From Chlamydoabsidia padenii (lineage: Eukaryota; Mucoromycota; Mucoromycetes; Mucorales; Cunninghamellaceae), in contig JAIWND010000013.1 in assembly GCA_025330725.1 (NCBI GenBank), positions 1 to 64,000 on the forward strand: 64,000 nucleotides of DNA, written 5' to 3'. This document shows, piece by piece, positions 10,398 to 21,072 of this stretch. A model generated the notes under the pieces. The model saw only the letters and a list, made by a program, of their open reading frames with translations. It was not told the origin of the DNA and ran no database searches. Position numbers and translations under genes: made by a program. Positions within the stretch are counted from its first letter, which is position 1. Every line of letters starts with the position of its first letter.

Positions 10398-10424
10398 AAA
10401 TTTGTTGTAAGCGGAGCAATCCCG
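10398..10424 (-). repeat. Right 27-bp inverted repeat
   Basis: Exact reverse complement of 3864-3890. Preceded by GTAAAGTTGTAC-type repeats that mirror those inside the left end. Confidence 0.85.
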
Positions 10425-11073
10425 TTATCCTTTGATCCATCTTTTTGTTTTGACAGTTACATACCATTGTATCCTTAGCTTGGTTGAAAGAAGGGTCTGA
10501 GATCTGAACTTTTCACTTGAACGTATGGCGGGAAAACATCACAAAGTACACAATAACACTTTCTTGCTTTATTGAATAGGTACTTCCCATTTTGAGAGAG
10601 TGAGAGAGAAAGAGGGTCCGGAGGGATATGAAATCAGTTTTCGACCTCCATCCTTTTTGACCTTTGCTTGGTTGAAAGAAGTAGATGAGAATCGAACTTT
10701 CTGCTTTAAAGTATGCTGGGATACATATTAAAGTACATACGACTCCTTTTGCTTCATGAAAATTAGTTTGCCAATGAGGTGAAATTGTGAGTGTCCTTAA
10801 ATCGGCATAAACTTTTATCTTCCGAAGCAAAAAATTTCGAGTGAATTGGGAGGACGGCAAAAAGCAAAAAGCAAAAAAAAAAAAAAAAAAAAAAACATTT
10901 TTTAACTAAAAGAGACATCCCACGCAATGTTTGTGCCAAAAAAAGATGCCAGTGGTAGTATACGAAAACAAACCACGCACAGGCAAAACATTTTTAAGAG
11001 CGTGATAGAGTCGCCTTTTATTATTAAGTGGTAAAATGAAAGGAAATTTCAAAGGTTATGTAGCTCATGTCAT
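10425..11073. other. Intergenic region with a diverged direct repeat
   Basis: Two diverged copies of a segment containing GCTTGGTTGAAAGAAG (near 10480 and 10668) lie about 190 bp apart. A poly(A) tract is at 10872-10895. A 115-codon minus-strand frame (10513-10860) spans the repeat and has no recognisable domain. Confidence 0.4.
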
Positions 11074-11813
11074 ATGTACTATCAAATTAGGCCTAGAATT
11101 GGATCCGAATTGTCAGGCAGACTCTTTGATAGTCTTCTAAAGTAAGTTTTTTTTTCTTTGTCTGGCCAAGTTTGGAGTTACTAATTTAAAATAGAGTGAT
11201 CGAGTCAGTGGGTGAATACAGAAAGGCTGATCGAAGTGCAACAAAAGTGATCAATAACAGCGATAAACTTGAAGATAGCAAATCAGACAGCGTCATACCG
11301 AGGATTGTGTCTGAGCAACGAATCTTGGTGGGTATCAATGATGTTACGAAACACTTGGAACGAATGATTCAGGTGCGAGGATCCGATAAAAATTTAACTG
11401 AGAATGACTTGACGGGCATTAAAGCTCCTTGCTCGGCCATCTTTATTTGTCGTCGAGATATCAAACCTATCCACCTTTGTTCACACATATTGACACTGGC
11501 AGCATTAGCTCAAGTCAAGCTCATCCCACTCCCTATGGATTCTGAAGGAAGGCTTTCACAAGCACTGAACTTGAAACGTGCATCTGTTCTCTTCATTGAG
11601 GTACTTTATAATAAATCTGCAGAAAAGTTGATCACTAACCATTTTGTTTAGATATGTGATTCATACTCAGAAGAATCTTTACGGCTAGCGATTAATGAAG
11701 TTCCTCTCATTGATGCTCCATGGATAGCCCGAACTGCTTACAGACAGCCCTATGTAGACACACGAATAAAAGTTTTGAAGACTATTGGCACGTTTTCCAA
11801 AAAGTCACAATAA
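11074..11813 (+). CDS. POP3: RNase P / RNase MRP subunit POP3
   Basis: Three exons: 11074-11141, 11195-11600, 11652-11813 (211 aa). Exon 1 supplies RPRIGSELSGRLFDSLLK, joined to VIESVGEYRK. The central part has POP3/L7Ae-like features: ILVGINDVTKHLERMI, then APCSAIFICRRDIKPIHLCS, LAALAQVKLIPLPMDSEGRL and SQALNLKRASVLFIE. POP3 proteins bind the RNA of nuclear RNase P and RNase MRP and act in tRNA 5' processing and rRNA maturation. The start is the only in-frame ATG after an upstream TAA. The stop lies 24 bp from the stop of the convergent GILT-like gene. Confidence 0.8.
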
Positions 11814-11836
11814 AGTTAAGTTTATTGAGCATACTC

Positions 11837-12834
11837 CTATCTGTAGAACGATCGAGCATGATGAGCATCTTCAATGGACCGAACAAAATCATCAATCTGC
11901 CATCCACCAGGACAATTCTAGCAGCCAAAACTTAATATACGTGTATAATTCATGATAATAGACTTACTTTCCATGAACCATCGTGAATACAACGCAGCTT
12001 GTTGTCAACGAACACTGTGCAACTTGACCTTATGGTGCAGTGTGAAAAACAAAAATGTCAGGCAAGTTGTTCTCCACCTATCAGTATTTTTTTTCTTCTT
12101 ACCGAACACCCAATTGTTTAGATAGTTGAGCACTCTCAGTGAGCAGTCCAACCCCTAATGTACCATTCGTACACTTTTCAACTGTTGAATACGATCTCCC
12201 TAGTCGCTGTGCTATAACATGAATTTGGAATAAATGTTGGAGCTCGTGAATATATGTACTTTATTACCACAGTCTTTGGCCAGACGGTCGTTTTGACCAA
12301 TTTGATGATAGTGCTCGTTCAAACATAGGGTAAAAGGGAACCAGTCCTCACGAGTAGGGTATTCATGTCGAAAGCAAAGTTGCTGGACATTACCCAAGCA
12401 TTCAGAAGTACCATGCATACTGTATACAAAGGGAGCTTAGTGAATCGCATATATGAGAAAAGTACCAAATGTAGTCAACTTACCATGAATGACGAAATGG
12501 CTCAGAACCATTATATTGAGCAATGTAATTGATATTCAGTGCCACATCCACCTTGACCTTTTTCACTGCTCAAAAAAGAATATAAATATATATGTTAGAT
12601 CCACAATATAATGATCATTAGAGGAACTTTACAAACAGTTGAAAAAACAGACTCGCAGTAAACGGCGTCGGGGCATTTGCTCATTACGAAAAGATCAACT
12701 GGTACTGGCCACTCTGGTTGTTCGGCCGAATTTACACGAAACAACGGCGATGCAGTGGCACACATCGGAAGCATCATCGTAGTAATGGTGATGATACTAA
12801 TAATAATAATAGCAATAACGAACATGTTTATCAC
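11837..12834 (-). pseudogene. GILT-like thiol reductase with an apparent frameshift
   Basis: Six exons are recognisable on the minus strand: 12834-12633, 12565-12484, 12419-12268, 12211-12103, 12030-11968, 11917-11837. An N-terminal hydrophobic signal/anchor is followed by VDLFVMSKCPDAVYCE (thioredoxin-like Cys region), KVDVALNINYIAQYNG, CMHGTSECLGNVQQLC, SSCTVFVDNK, then DGSWKNCPGGWQIDDFV. These are hallmarks of gamma-interferon-inducible lysosomal thiol reductase relatives, which act in the lumen of lysosome-like or secretory compartments. In exon 5 the frame that reads SSCTVFVDNK does not continue into the conserved DGSWK-CPGG frame. One base is missing, or two extra, around the A4 run at 11999-12002. 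The unshifted frame stays open beyond it but loses the conserved tail. It is either a young pseudogene, a sequencing error, or a variant C-terminus. Confidence 0.7.
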
Positions 12835-13818
12835 AGAAAGTGGAAGAGAAAGAAAGATAGCCCATTCCTCATTTTTTCTTTACTAAAGTGCAAGTTTGTG
12901 CAACCCTGACTAATGGTTCCACTTTTGATAAGATGATGTGGTTTTCGTCTCGGCTGGCGTGATTTTCATCATGATCCCATGATAAATGTTCATGCAGTTT
13001 CATTCATCAATGGTGGGCTCACTCAAGTCTCACATTCAAGTTGCAATAGTGTCAGATTGCCTCAGACTTACGAGCACAACATCCCACTGTTTTCACAAGC
13101 ATAATGAGAAGATAAGTGAAAGTGCAAAAAGCGCATCGCGTTGTTTGAATACTAAAATGCTCTTTCATGCATCAATGCACGGTTTCAATGATAGATAATT
13201 GAACAGTCCATACATTTTTCCTGAAAATGGGGTGGGTAGACCAGTCATCTACTTCACCTAATAAAATCAAATATATATGGACCAGTTTAATTCATGAAAT
13301 GTAATCAGTTTTGCTGTACTCTTGCATAATCACATTATCCTAATTAGAGCTGCCACTACCAACGCGATTTTGCAAGTGCTATCAACTTAATATGAAGATG
13401 ATGGCACAAATCAATCCATCATGACATCCTTTTCTTTGAATTTAATTTCGATCCACAGGTGCAGGCCACATTTTTATTCATGCAGCAAACAGAGCCCTGC
13501 TATAATAATGATAACACTTTTTTAATGAAACAAGGCCAATCAATTGGTGAAAAAAGAACCTGTTGATTATCTCTCTCATAATGAACAAAGGAAAAAATAA
13601 TTTTCACTAGTCTATCCATCCCAGTATTGAGATATACAATTCATTTGAGTCTATAATCGCATCAACAATAAAGCAGTGGAGTCATACCTTGAACCACAAT
13701 GCACTTTTGTTGTAAACGTTGACATTTTTACCCTTGATGACCAAATTTAAATACCGATTTTTTTTTTTTTTGAAATACCAAACTTTACCCTTGCGCGCAG
13801 CATTCCTTTCCTTACAAA
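12835..13818. other. Intergenic region, no gene recognised
   Basis: About 1 kb between the GILT-like gene and mRRF. Only short open frames without motifs are present, with a poly(T) tract just upstream of the mRRF start that may be part of its promoter. Confidence 0.5.
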
Positions 13819-14541
13819 ATGAATATCTCACTAAGAGTGATTGCACCGGCTACCTCTAGGCTTGGCCGGCGGATAATCCAAGCCCCGTCTACTTTATCGA
13901 TGGTACGACCAACTATGATAGCATTAGACAATAGGATGTCAATTCGTTTTTACGCCAAAAAAACCAACAAAAAGAAGAACGCATCTGCTCCGGTTGTAGA
14001 AGATAATGGCGCTTCCGATCATGCTATCATTTTATTTGATGAAAAGGTTATTAACAGTAAATTCGGTCAAGCCATCAATGCTCTCAAGGAACAGTTTAAC
14101 GCTCTCCGTATAGGTCGTGCTAATCCAGGTAGGCACTCAATCAAAACATTTGTGACGACCAAACTCAAACAGTAGAAGAAAGTACTACTTTGCTCTTTTG
14201 TCTAATCTCTTCTTCTTTTTTCTCCTATAGCTTTATTAGATCCAGTTCGGGTCCACATTGATGATGTCAATTTCCTCTTACGTGACCTGGCCCAAGTGAC
14301 CATTCGTGATCCTCAGACGCTATTAGTAACAGTGCATGACTCAGAGGTAAATAATGTGGAGTAAGATCACGCGGATTTAGTAAAAGCAGACGAGTTTTTA
14401 ATGTTGCTGTTTACATTTAAAAAAGTATCAAGCCATCGTAGATAAAAGCATTCGTGAATCTGGTTTGAATTTGAATCCTGTGCTTGACAGTAAGGTCATC
14501 CGTGTACCTATCCCGAAGTAAAATTCAAAGAAAACAAAAGA

Positions 14542-14583
<42 letters not shown>

Positions 14584-14909
14584 CCACTAATCTGATATAC
14601 TTTCACTAGACCCACAAAGGAGTCCAGGGATAAAATGGCCAAGGTGGCCAGCCAAGCTGCTGAACAGATCAAATCACGTGTGCGCCTCATTCGTCAAGAT
14701 GGGATGAAGCAACTAAAAACAGACGCGAAAACTCAGTCAAAGGACGATGTTAAGAAAATGGAGAAGCTGGTAATAAAATTGTTGTTTCACGGATGAAACA
14801 GCATGAGACTGATACTTTTTTATTACTACAGGTTCAAACGATGACAGATAAATACAATAAGGAAATAGATGACTTACTGAAATTGAAACTGAAGGAAATC
14901 CAAAGTTAA
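13819..14909 (+). CDS. RRF1: Mitochondrial ribosome recycling factor
   Basis: Five exons: 13819-14128, 14231-14346, 14426-14517, 14610-14769, 14832-14909 (251 aa). The first roughly 50 residues are rich in Arg, Ser and Ala without acidic residues, as in a mitochondrial presequence. The RRF domain follows: ALKEQFNALRIGRANPALLD, VHIDDVNFLLRDLAQVTIRD, VDKSIRESGLNLNP, VIRVPIPKPTKESRDKMAK, the long three-helix-bundle segment and LLKLKLKEIQS at the end. RRF splits post-termination ribosomes in the mitochondrial matrix together with mtEF-G2. Intron 3 contains a 40-bp poly(A) run. Confidence 0.95.
14543..14582 (+). repeat. Poly(A) run, 40 bp, in an mRRF intron
   Basis: Uninterrupted A homopolymer within intron 3 of the ribosome recycling factor gene. 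Confidence 0.95.
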
Positions 14910-15111
14910 AATCTTTTACCACAAAACCCATTAGAGTAGAAATTCTTTGTTGCTGTATGTACCCACCATGAATAAAGAAGCTCCCTATGATCTCAGGCGA
15001 CTGACGAAACAATCGGTACTTCAATTGTGACTTTTCCCCTTTGAAGTTGATGTGCTGAGTGCGAAGCTCTTCCTTCAAGTTTTCTTTAAACTAATTAAAC
15101 TAATTATTACA

Positions 15112-15685
15112 ATGGCTAGACATCATCCTGATCTTATTTTTTGTCGTAAGCAACCTGGCATTGCCATTGGTAGACTTTGTGAAAAATGTGATGGGAAATG
15201 CGTTATTTGCGATAGGTAACGGATAATTTGAATCTTTCAAAATAGCTCCCTAATATGCTTTTTTTTTTTTTTTTTTTTTGTATTTGTTTCAGTTATGTAC
15301 GTCCTGCTACACTTGTTCGAATATGCGATGAATGTAATTTTGGTAAGATTTTTTTTTTGAAAAAACGAACCATCCGCCAAGACTCTCTCTTTTTATTTAT
15401 TTTAAATATATATTCTTTCTTGTTTTCTGATTAGGGTCATTTCAAGGTCGTTGCGTTGTTTGTGGAGGCCCTGGTGTGTCAGATGCCTATTACTGTGTTA
15501 GTTGCACCCGGCTTGAAAAGGATCGCGAAGGATGCCCAAAGATAATTAACTTAGGATCGTCAAAAACTGGTAATGAAGCTTCAAGTTAACGGAACATGAT
15601 CACGAAAGTCTCACTACTTTTTTTTTGGGGGGGGGGAGTAGATCTATTTTATGAACGGAAGAAATTCGGATTTAAAAAAGGGTAG
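15112..15685 (+). CDS. RDS3: PHF5A/Rds3, SF3b complex subunit
   Basis: Four exons: 15112-15215, 15293-15342, 15435-15569, 15642-15685, giving 110 aa, the length of human PHF5A. The protein begins [16 protein letters not shown] and has the near-invariant [47 protein letters not shown] and ending [14 protein letters not shown]. The Cys pairs form three zinc-binding knots. PHF5A is a core component of SF3b in U2 snRNP and helps hold the branch-site adenosine. The third intron is needed to reach the conserved C-terminus. Reading through it would give a short, wrong tail. Confidence 0.97.
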
Positions 15686-16337
15686 TGCCTCAGCATTGGA
15701 TACATACACGTACATAAATACACACATACACACATACACACATATATATATATATACGATTATCCACCGACTTACTCACACAGCAGCAGCTGTAACTTGA
15801 ATGCTCCTATCAAATCTATAGTTCATAAAGTATAAACTTTTCTTGAATCAATAAAGAACTTCGCACATATCCTAATTTGGGAAATATCTAATATTGTGGG
15901 TATGGTAATCGAGTTTCAGACTTGAACACATTCCTCAAATAAGAATGAAACAGTGCCCTTCCTCCTCATGACAATCCTTGTACTAGTGTTAGCCAGGTAA
16001 AGTAAAATAATGATAGTCGTTGGAGTGTAAGGTTAATCTTCTTCTTTCTTTCTTTTCGGTAGCTATTGATCCAATTAAGGGGTAAAGTAACCACTTTGGT
16101 ATAAGAGCTTATGGCAAAAAGTATATGATGCATGGGTTCGAAGTAACATTTATTTGTTTATGTTGGTCGATTGCGCAATTGACAATAAGCTGAAACAAAG
16201 CTTGAACAGCTTCATCACCAGTTGTTACTCTCTCCTCTAGTTTCAGATCTCATCGTCTGCAAGAGTAAATTAAATATAATAGGATCTGAATTTTTTTTTT
16301 TTCAAATCGCCTTTCCTCTCAAGCCTTTGGTTTATAA
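15686..16337. other. Intergenic region
   Basis: Contains ACACAC/(TA)n simple repeats near 15705-15755. No gene is recognised. Confidence 0.5.
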
Positions 16338-18379
16338 ATGGACGCTAAAACCTTCAGTGAATCCGCTTTACCCTCTGAAGATCTCAGCCGTATACCAAAC
16401 AACACTCATCCATATTATGGCTCCTTTCCACACTATAACGAACCATATATTGCAGCGGATCATACGTTATCTCGAGTATCAAGTCATATGACAGATCTTT
16501 CTCGAACACACAGTTTTCGTACTGCAGTTGAGTATATGGCAGAGTCATTTTCTCGTGCTTCTGTCATGTATATGGCTGAGAATTTACTAGTATCATCAAC
16601 ATCAAATGATATACGCGTTCCTTATCGTTACCACGATCTTGGCAATACCCATACTGAGCAAGATGATGGTTCTTATTATAACAATTATGACAATATAACT
16701 AAAACGTAAGAATATTTATTTGAAGTCAAGGTAGTTTCTCAGTTCTTATTCATTGGCACGTCTCAAAAAGGCATCAAACGACTTTTGATTTAGAATGTAC
16801 AATGTCCCACGAGCACACGGGGAATGGTTCCCTCAACGGCATACTTCCGAACCTATCAAGACACACAACTGTCGCTTCTCTTTTTTCCGAGCGACTACAA
16901 CTTTCAATTCCATTGCGGTCATCTTTCCTTCAATCAGTATTCAATGCCGTCAATGTTTTAATCGGAGTAGGAATATTGGCATTACCTTTAGCTTTTCGTC
17001 TTGCAGGATGGTTTTTTGGCTTTGTTATTCTCATTTTCTGCTGTCTTGCTACAAACTATACCGCAAAAATACTAGTTAAATGTTTAGACACACAACCTGA
17101 AGCCGGTAGCTATGGTGATATTGGTGCAATTGCCTTTGGTCACCGTGGGCGCGTTTTCATTGGTGGTGTTTTCATTGTAGAACTTGTTACTGTTGGGTAA
17201 GTAAATATGTAAAGCCTAAACGTAAACTATCTAACCCAATATATGCTCTACTTTTATTGACATAACCTGATCCAATAGTGTCGCTATGGTGATACTTTTA
17301 GGAGATGCGATCCAATCGCTTTTTCCGATGACTTCAATGATTACCACTAGAATGATATCCTTCTTTATCTTGACGCCTACTTTATTTTTCCCAATTCGAC
17401 AGCTGGCTTATGCAAGTTTTATTGGAATTGTGAGCTGCATTTGTTTTTTATTTATCGTTTTATATGACGGAGTAAACAAACATACTACGCCTGGTAGCTT
17501 GTGGGCACCTGCTGTAAGAAATGATTGCCAACCCTCCCCCCAGAAAACTAACATCTATTTTTTTTTTGTATGGCACTGTAGCCAACGGAATGGTTTCCAA
17601 ACTCTTATTATGGTATCCCTATTTCATTCGGCTTGATAATGAGTGTCTATACCGGGGCTGCCGTATTTCCTGCACTATACCGTGATATGGATGAGCCGAA
17701 AAAGTACAGTAAAGTCGTTGATGTTAGTTATTCAATCACCACCATCAGTTATATCATTATGGCATGGGCAGGCTATACCATGTTTGGTACATCCACGATG
17801 AAAGAGGTAAATTTAAAAACACAATTGATAAATGTAGTAACTAACAGCTTTATGTGATTAAGATTACCCAAAATTTGTCTGTCACTGAAGGTTTCAATCG
17901 ATTATTAAACCGGGCTGTTCTTTGGCTTGTTTTTATGACTCCCATTGCCAAGTATGGTGTCATGATGAATCCTTTACAAATGGCATGGGAACATTGGCTT
18001 TTATCCAAACCACTTGTCGAGAATTGGCGTAATACACAGGTCGGAAAACACACGATATCCTTTGTCAGTCGAACTTTTCTTCATGCTGTGATTGTATATA
18101 TCGCTATTATTTTTCCTGGTTTTGATAGAGTCATGGTAAATTATTCATCGAATACATTAATTTTTTTATGATACTAACCAAAACAATTTATTAAAGTCTT
18201 TACTGGGGTCTTTATTTAGTTTTGGTATTTCAGCAATCTTCCCATTGGCATGTCACCTTCGTCTTTTTGGCCCTTCTTTGTCATACTCCCGATACCTCAT
18301 AGACTGGTTGATTATGATTGTAGCGATTGGAATGGCTGCCGTTGGTACCATTTGGAGTTTTTTACCTTCCGATTCTTAG
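16338..18379 (+). CDS. Vacuolar amino-acid transporter, AVT1-like (AAAP family)
   Basis: Six exons: 16338-16705, 16771-17196, 17279-17513, 17582-17806, 17863-18135, 18197-18379 (569 aa). A hydrophilic N-terminus of about 150 residues is followed by a transporter domain with about eleven hydrophobic segments. Conserved features are SVFNAVNVLIGVGILALPLA in the first helix, FVILIFCCLATNYTAKIL, a central ISFGLIMSVYTGAAVFPALY and AWAGYTMFGTSTMKE. This matches fungal Avt1-type H+/amino-acid antiporters of the vacuole membrane. Intron 1 was placed at 16706-16770 because that junction alone joins the N-terminal frame to the transporter frame. Confidence 0.9.
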
Positions 18380-18504
18380 ATCTATCATCACATTACAACG
18401 ATTAAACTTTATTACTATGATACTCGCATTATTCGGACCTAAAAATGATACTGTTCGATTCAAGTAACTAAAGAAATGGCAGCAACCCAGAAAGAAAGGA
18501 CTTT

Positions 18505-21072
18505 TTAGGATCGAGACATGGAAAACTTGTTTCCCAAAGCATTCAAAAACCGGTTTTCTCTGCGTTTCCTTGTATCTTTACTGGTGGATGATGAACTTGA
18601 TTTAGATGTCTGATTTCCGTAGGCTGAAAAACTGGACATACTCAACGTATCGTCTTCTCGTTTTACTAAAGATGATGTATTGTTGCTAGCACTGAATAGA
18701 AAGGTTGGTCGACTTGGTTCGGAGTAATAGGATGAGGAAGTGGATACTTTATTGCCACTTGTATTTGATTTACTGTAATTGATGTCACTTGTGGTATGAA
18801 GAGATGACTCGAGGATATTCGGAAAAGTATTATTATTCTGTTGTGGCGTAAAAGGAGATGGCATAAAGTAGTTGCTTTTGTTTGTTGTTGAAGGAGTACT
18901 GTTTGTCCCAGAAGAAGCAAATATGAATTGATTACCGACAGACGATGTACGGAAACGGTTAGTAGCTAAAGTAGAGGACATTTGTTGTGCAGCTTTAAAT
19001 TCGTATTCGGATGATACAGCCGAGACTGAGTAGTAAGGTGATGACACTGACGCTGTTGGTGAAGGTGATGATGGTGATCGATGTTGTTCTGCGAAATGTT
19101 TTTGCATTGAGGTGGAGGCAATAGACATCAAATCCCAGTCCTTTATATCACCACTGTTATTGTTGTTATTGCTAAAAGTATACTGAGATAATCGATGTTG
19201 TTGCTGGGTTCGATTAGTTTGTTGCAATTGTTGTTGATCAATTATTTTCTTGGCAGCAATCATCAGCTTGAGGGCACGTGTTTGAAGACTTGTTTGATGA
19301 GATAGTGCTGCGGTCTCAAATATTAATGGAGCTGTGGACATATTAAGCATTTGATGCAAGGCATGTGTTGTGAGTGTAACCAAACGTGGCATGTTGTACA
19401 TGTCGGCCAAAAGAAGCAGCTGTGAAAGGATATGAGGCTGATATTGTTGTGCTGTTAGTAGATTATCTGTATAAAGATACTGAAGAAAGGCCACTACGAC
19501 CGGATACGTGTAAGGGAATATCATGCAACGTGTACTTGTGGTGAAGCTGATATCTGTTCGAGTCCTTTTGTCATCGTCAATACTTTCACCACCGTCATCA
19601 GTCACTATTTTGTCTTCGTGAATGTCGTATAATCCTGTTCCACTTGTCCCTGGATTCTGTTGTCGTTCTATTGTATGGGAAGAGGCGGTGGTAGCATCTG
19701 CTTCCTTGAGGAGTTTGGAAAAGTAAGGCCAACGATGTCGAAGCACAGCAGAGTTCACATGAATTTCTTGACTTTCACGAGTAATCACATAAAAATCAGC
19801 TACACTTGGTTCATTAAGCAGTCTCAGACCCATTTCTTGTGCCAAAGGAGAGCATGTCATTTTCGGTGGACGGTAAATTCCAAAAGCTTCAAGATCCACA
19901 GAAGCCAGGTGATCAAAATTAACCTGACGATGATTATAATCCTCTAGCAAGTTTCGGTGCATATTGCCAAAAATAACGTAACGATTGGATTTACTGTGAA
20001 GGACTCCACGGTTCCATGAGCCAAGAGTGAATACATTTCCAGTGTCGATCCGTGTCCACGCCAAGGTCGCTGTATGAAGCCCCCAAAGAGCATACGATTG
20101 AGATTGTGGTGATAAATACGTTCCTGCGATAATGATATGTTGACCTAAAACATCGCCTGTTGGAAATCGCAGGCCAGGAGGCATCGCTGTACCTGTCATT
20201 TGATTTGACGCATCTTCCAAAGACACGGGATTTCCAAATGCCGGCTGGCGAGTCATTATTTGTAACTCCCTCTTAACGTCTGCGAAATTATGATTGCTGT
20301 ACAAGAATACTGGTCCGGGAGTGTCAGCGAGAGAATCGTAATCTAGGTCAGCTTGAAGAATGGACATCCGGTTTCTTATTGGTGTTGAGGTGGCCGAGTC
20401 GGTGCTTGCTGGATCATCATCAATTTTAGAATCAATCATTGGCCCGCCTGTTTTGTTTTTCAAAGGTATGGGGACACTCGTACCTACAGGTGTAGCAATG
20501 ACGACAGAGCGATAGGCACCAATATTTTGTTCCAAATTGACCACTTGCACCCATTCAAATGTATCCAGATTGAGCACGTTTATCTCTGGCAAGTAGCCAT
20601 TACTCATATCCTGGCCACCGATCACGAAAAGTCGTTGATCAGAAATAGTGGCCAGATGAGCATACCGTGGACGAGGAACGAAAAGAGACGGCTGTACAAT
20701 CGGCTGTCTCCAAGACATGGTATCAACGTCAAAAACAGCAACATCATCGAGAACACATAGCCCGTCAGCTGATTGACGTGAGTAACCCATGCCTCCAAAC
20801 ACGATGAGAGATCGTCTGTACACATTTGTCGAGTGAAAGTAACGTGCCTTTGGTGCTTTGTCAGAGTCAGGCGGTGCAATATATCGAGTCCAGACATGTG
20901 TAGTGAGATTCAGTACGTATAGATGATTTGTCATTTTCCTAGAAGTGACAAGCCGGCCAGCAAAGACAAAAACTAGATCATCCACGACTGAAACAGATGA
21001 TCCAACCAAAGGCGGTGGTATTTCCCCTGTGGTACTGTAAGTCTGTGTTATGATCCCAGAAATCGATTGCAT
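18505..21072 (-). CDS. Kelch-repeat and BTB domain protein (Ral2/LZTR1-like)
   Basis: A single 855-codon exon. The first roughly 400 residues carry kelch motifs: GEIPPPLVGSSVSVVDDLVF, NHLYVLNLTTHVW, SLIVFGGMGYS, FVIGGQDMSNGYLPEINVLN and a late LGQHIIIAGTY. Around residues 430-600 there is a BTB/POZ-like segment (SVADFYVITRESQEIHVNSA, AVLRHRWPYFSKLLKEA, YPVVVAFLQYLYTDNLL). The C-terminal third is low complexity, rich in Ser, Asn and Gln. Fungal Ral2 and animal LZTR1 share the kelch-then-BTB order and act on Ras proteins. Such a role here is inference from architecture. Serving as a cullin-3 adaptor is the alternative. Confidence 0.85.
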   Translation of the reverse strand: MQSISGIITQTYSTTGEIPPPLVGSSVSVVDDLVFVFAGRLVTSRKMTNHLYVLNLTTHVWTRYIAPPDSDKAPKARYFHSTNVYRRSLIVFGGMGYSRQSADGLCVLDDVAVFDVDTMSWRQPIVQPSLFVPRPRYAHLATISDQRLFVIGGQDMSNGYLPEINVLNLDTFEWVQVVNLEQNIGAYRSVVIATPVGTSVPIPLKNKTGGPMIDSKIDDDPASTDSATSTPIRNRMSILQADLDYDSLADTPGPVFLYSNHNFADVKRELQIMTRQPAFGNPVSLEDASNQMTGTAMPPGLRFPTGDVLGQHIIIAGTYLSPQSQSYALWGLHTATLAWTRIDTGNVFTLGSWNRGVLHSKSNRYVIFGNMHRNLLEDYNHRQVNFDHLASVDLEAFGIYRPPKMTCSPLAQEMGLRLLNEPSVADFYVITRESQEIHVNSAVLRHRWPYFSKLLKEADATTASSHTIERQQNPGTSGTGLYDIHEDKIVTDDGGESIDDDKRTRTDISFTTSTRCMIFPYTYPVVVAFLQYLYTDNLLTAQQYQPHILSQLLLLADMYNMPRLVTLTTHALHQMLNMSTAPLIFETAALSHQTSLQTRALKLMIAAKKIIDQQQLQQTNRTQQQHRLSQYTFSNNNNNSGDIKDWDLMSIASTSMQKHFAEQHRSPSSPSPTASVSSPYYSVSAVSSEYEFKAAQQMSSTLATNRFRTSSVGNQFIFASSGTNSTPSTTNKSNYFMPSPFTPQQNNNTFPNILESSLHTTSDINYSKSNTSGNKVSTSSSYYSEPSRPTFLFSASNNTSSLVKREDDTLSMSSFSAYGNQTSKSSSSSTSKDTRKRRENRFLNALGNKFSMSRS

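Larger units (their letters stand above)
3864..10424. mobile_element. Putative DNA transposon bounded by perfect 27-bp inverted repeats, carrying a transposase-USP fusion
   Basis: The 27 bases at 3864-3890 (beginning CGGGATTGCTCC) recur exactly as the reverse complement at 10398-10424. Just inside both ends there are short TACAACTT-type repeats, as expected of subterminal transposase-binding sites. The 6.56-kb interior holds an acidic-repeat ORF, a FAR1/MULE transposase fragment interrupted by a solo LTR, a 9-bp tandem array, two clusters of GGTACC-centred palindromes and the transposase-USP gene on the minus strand. No convincing target-site duplication was found (left flank TTTTAGTG, right flank TTATCCTT), so the true boundaries, or nesting of two elements, remain open. 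An alternative is a shorter element of about 3.9 kb from the 6.5-kb array to 10.42 kb. The inverted repeat is seen directly. Calling it one element is inference. Confidence 0.6.

Noticed and set aside
11560..11870. Bacterial-type operon of POP3 and the GILT-like gene
   Set aside because: They are on opposite strands and both have spliceosomal introns.
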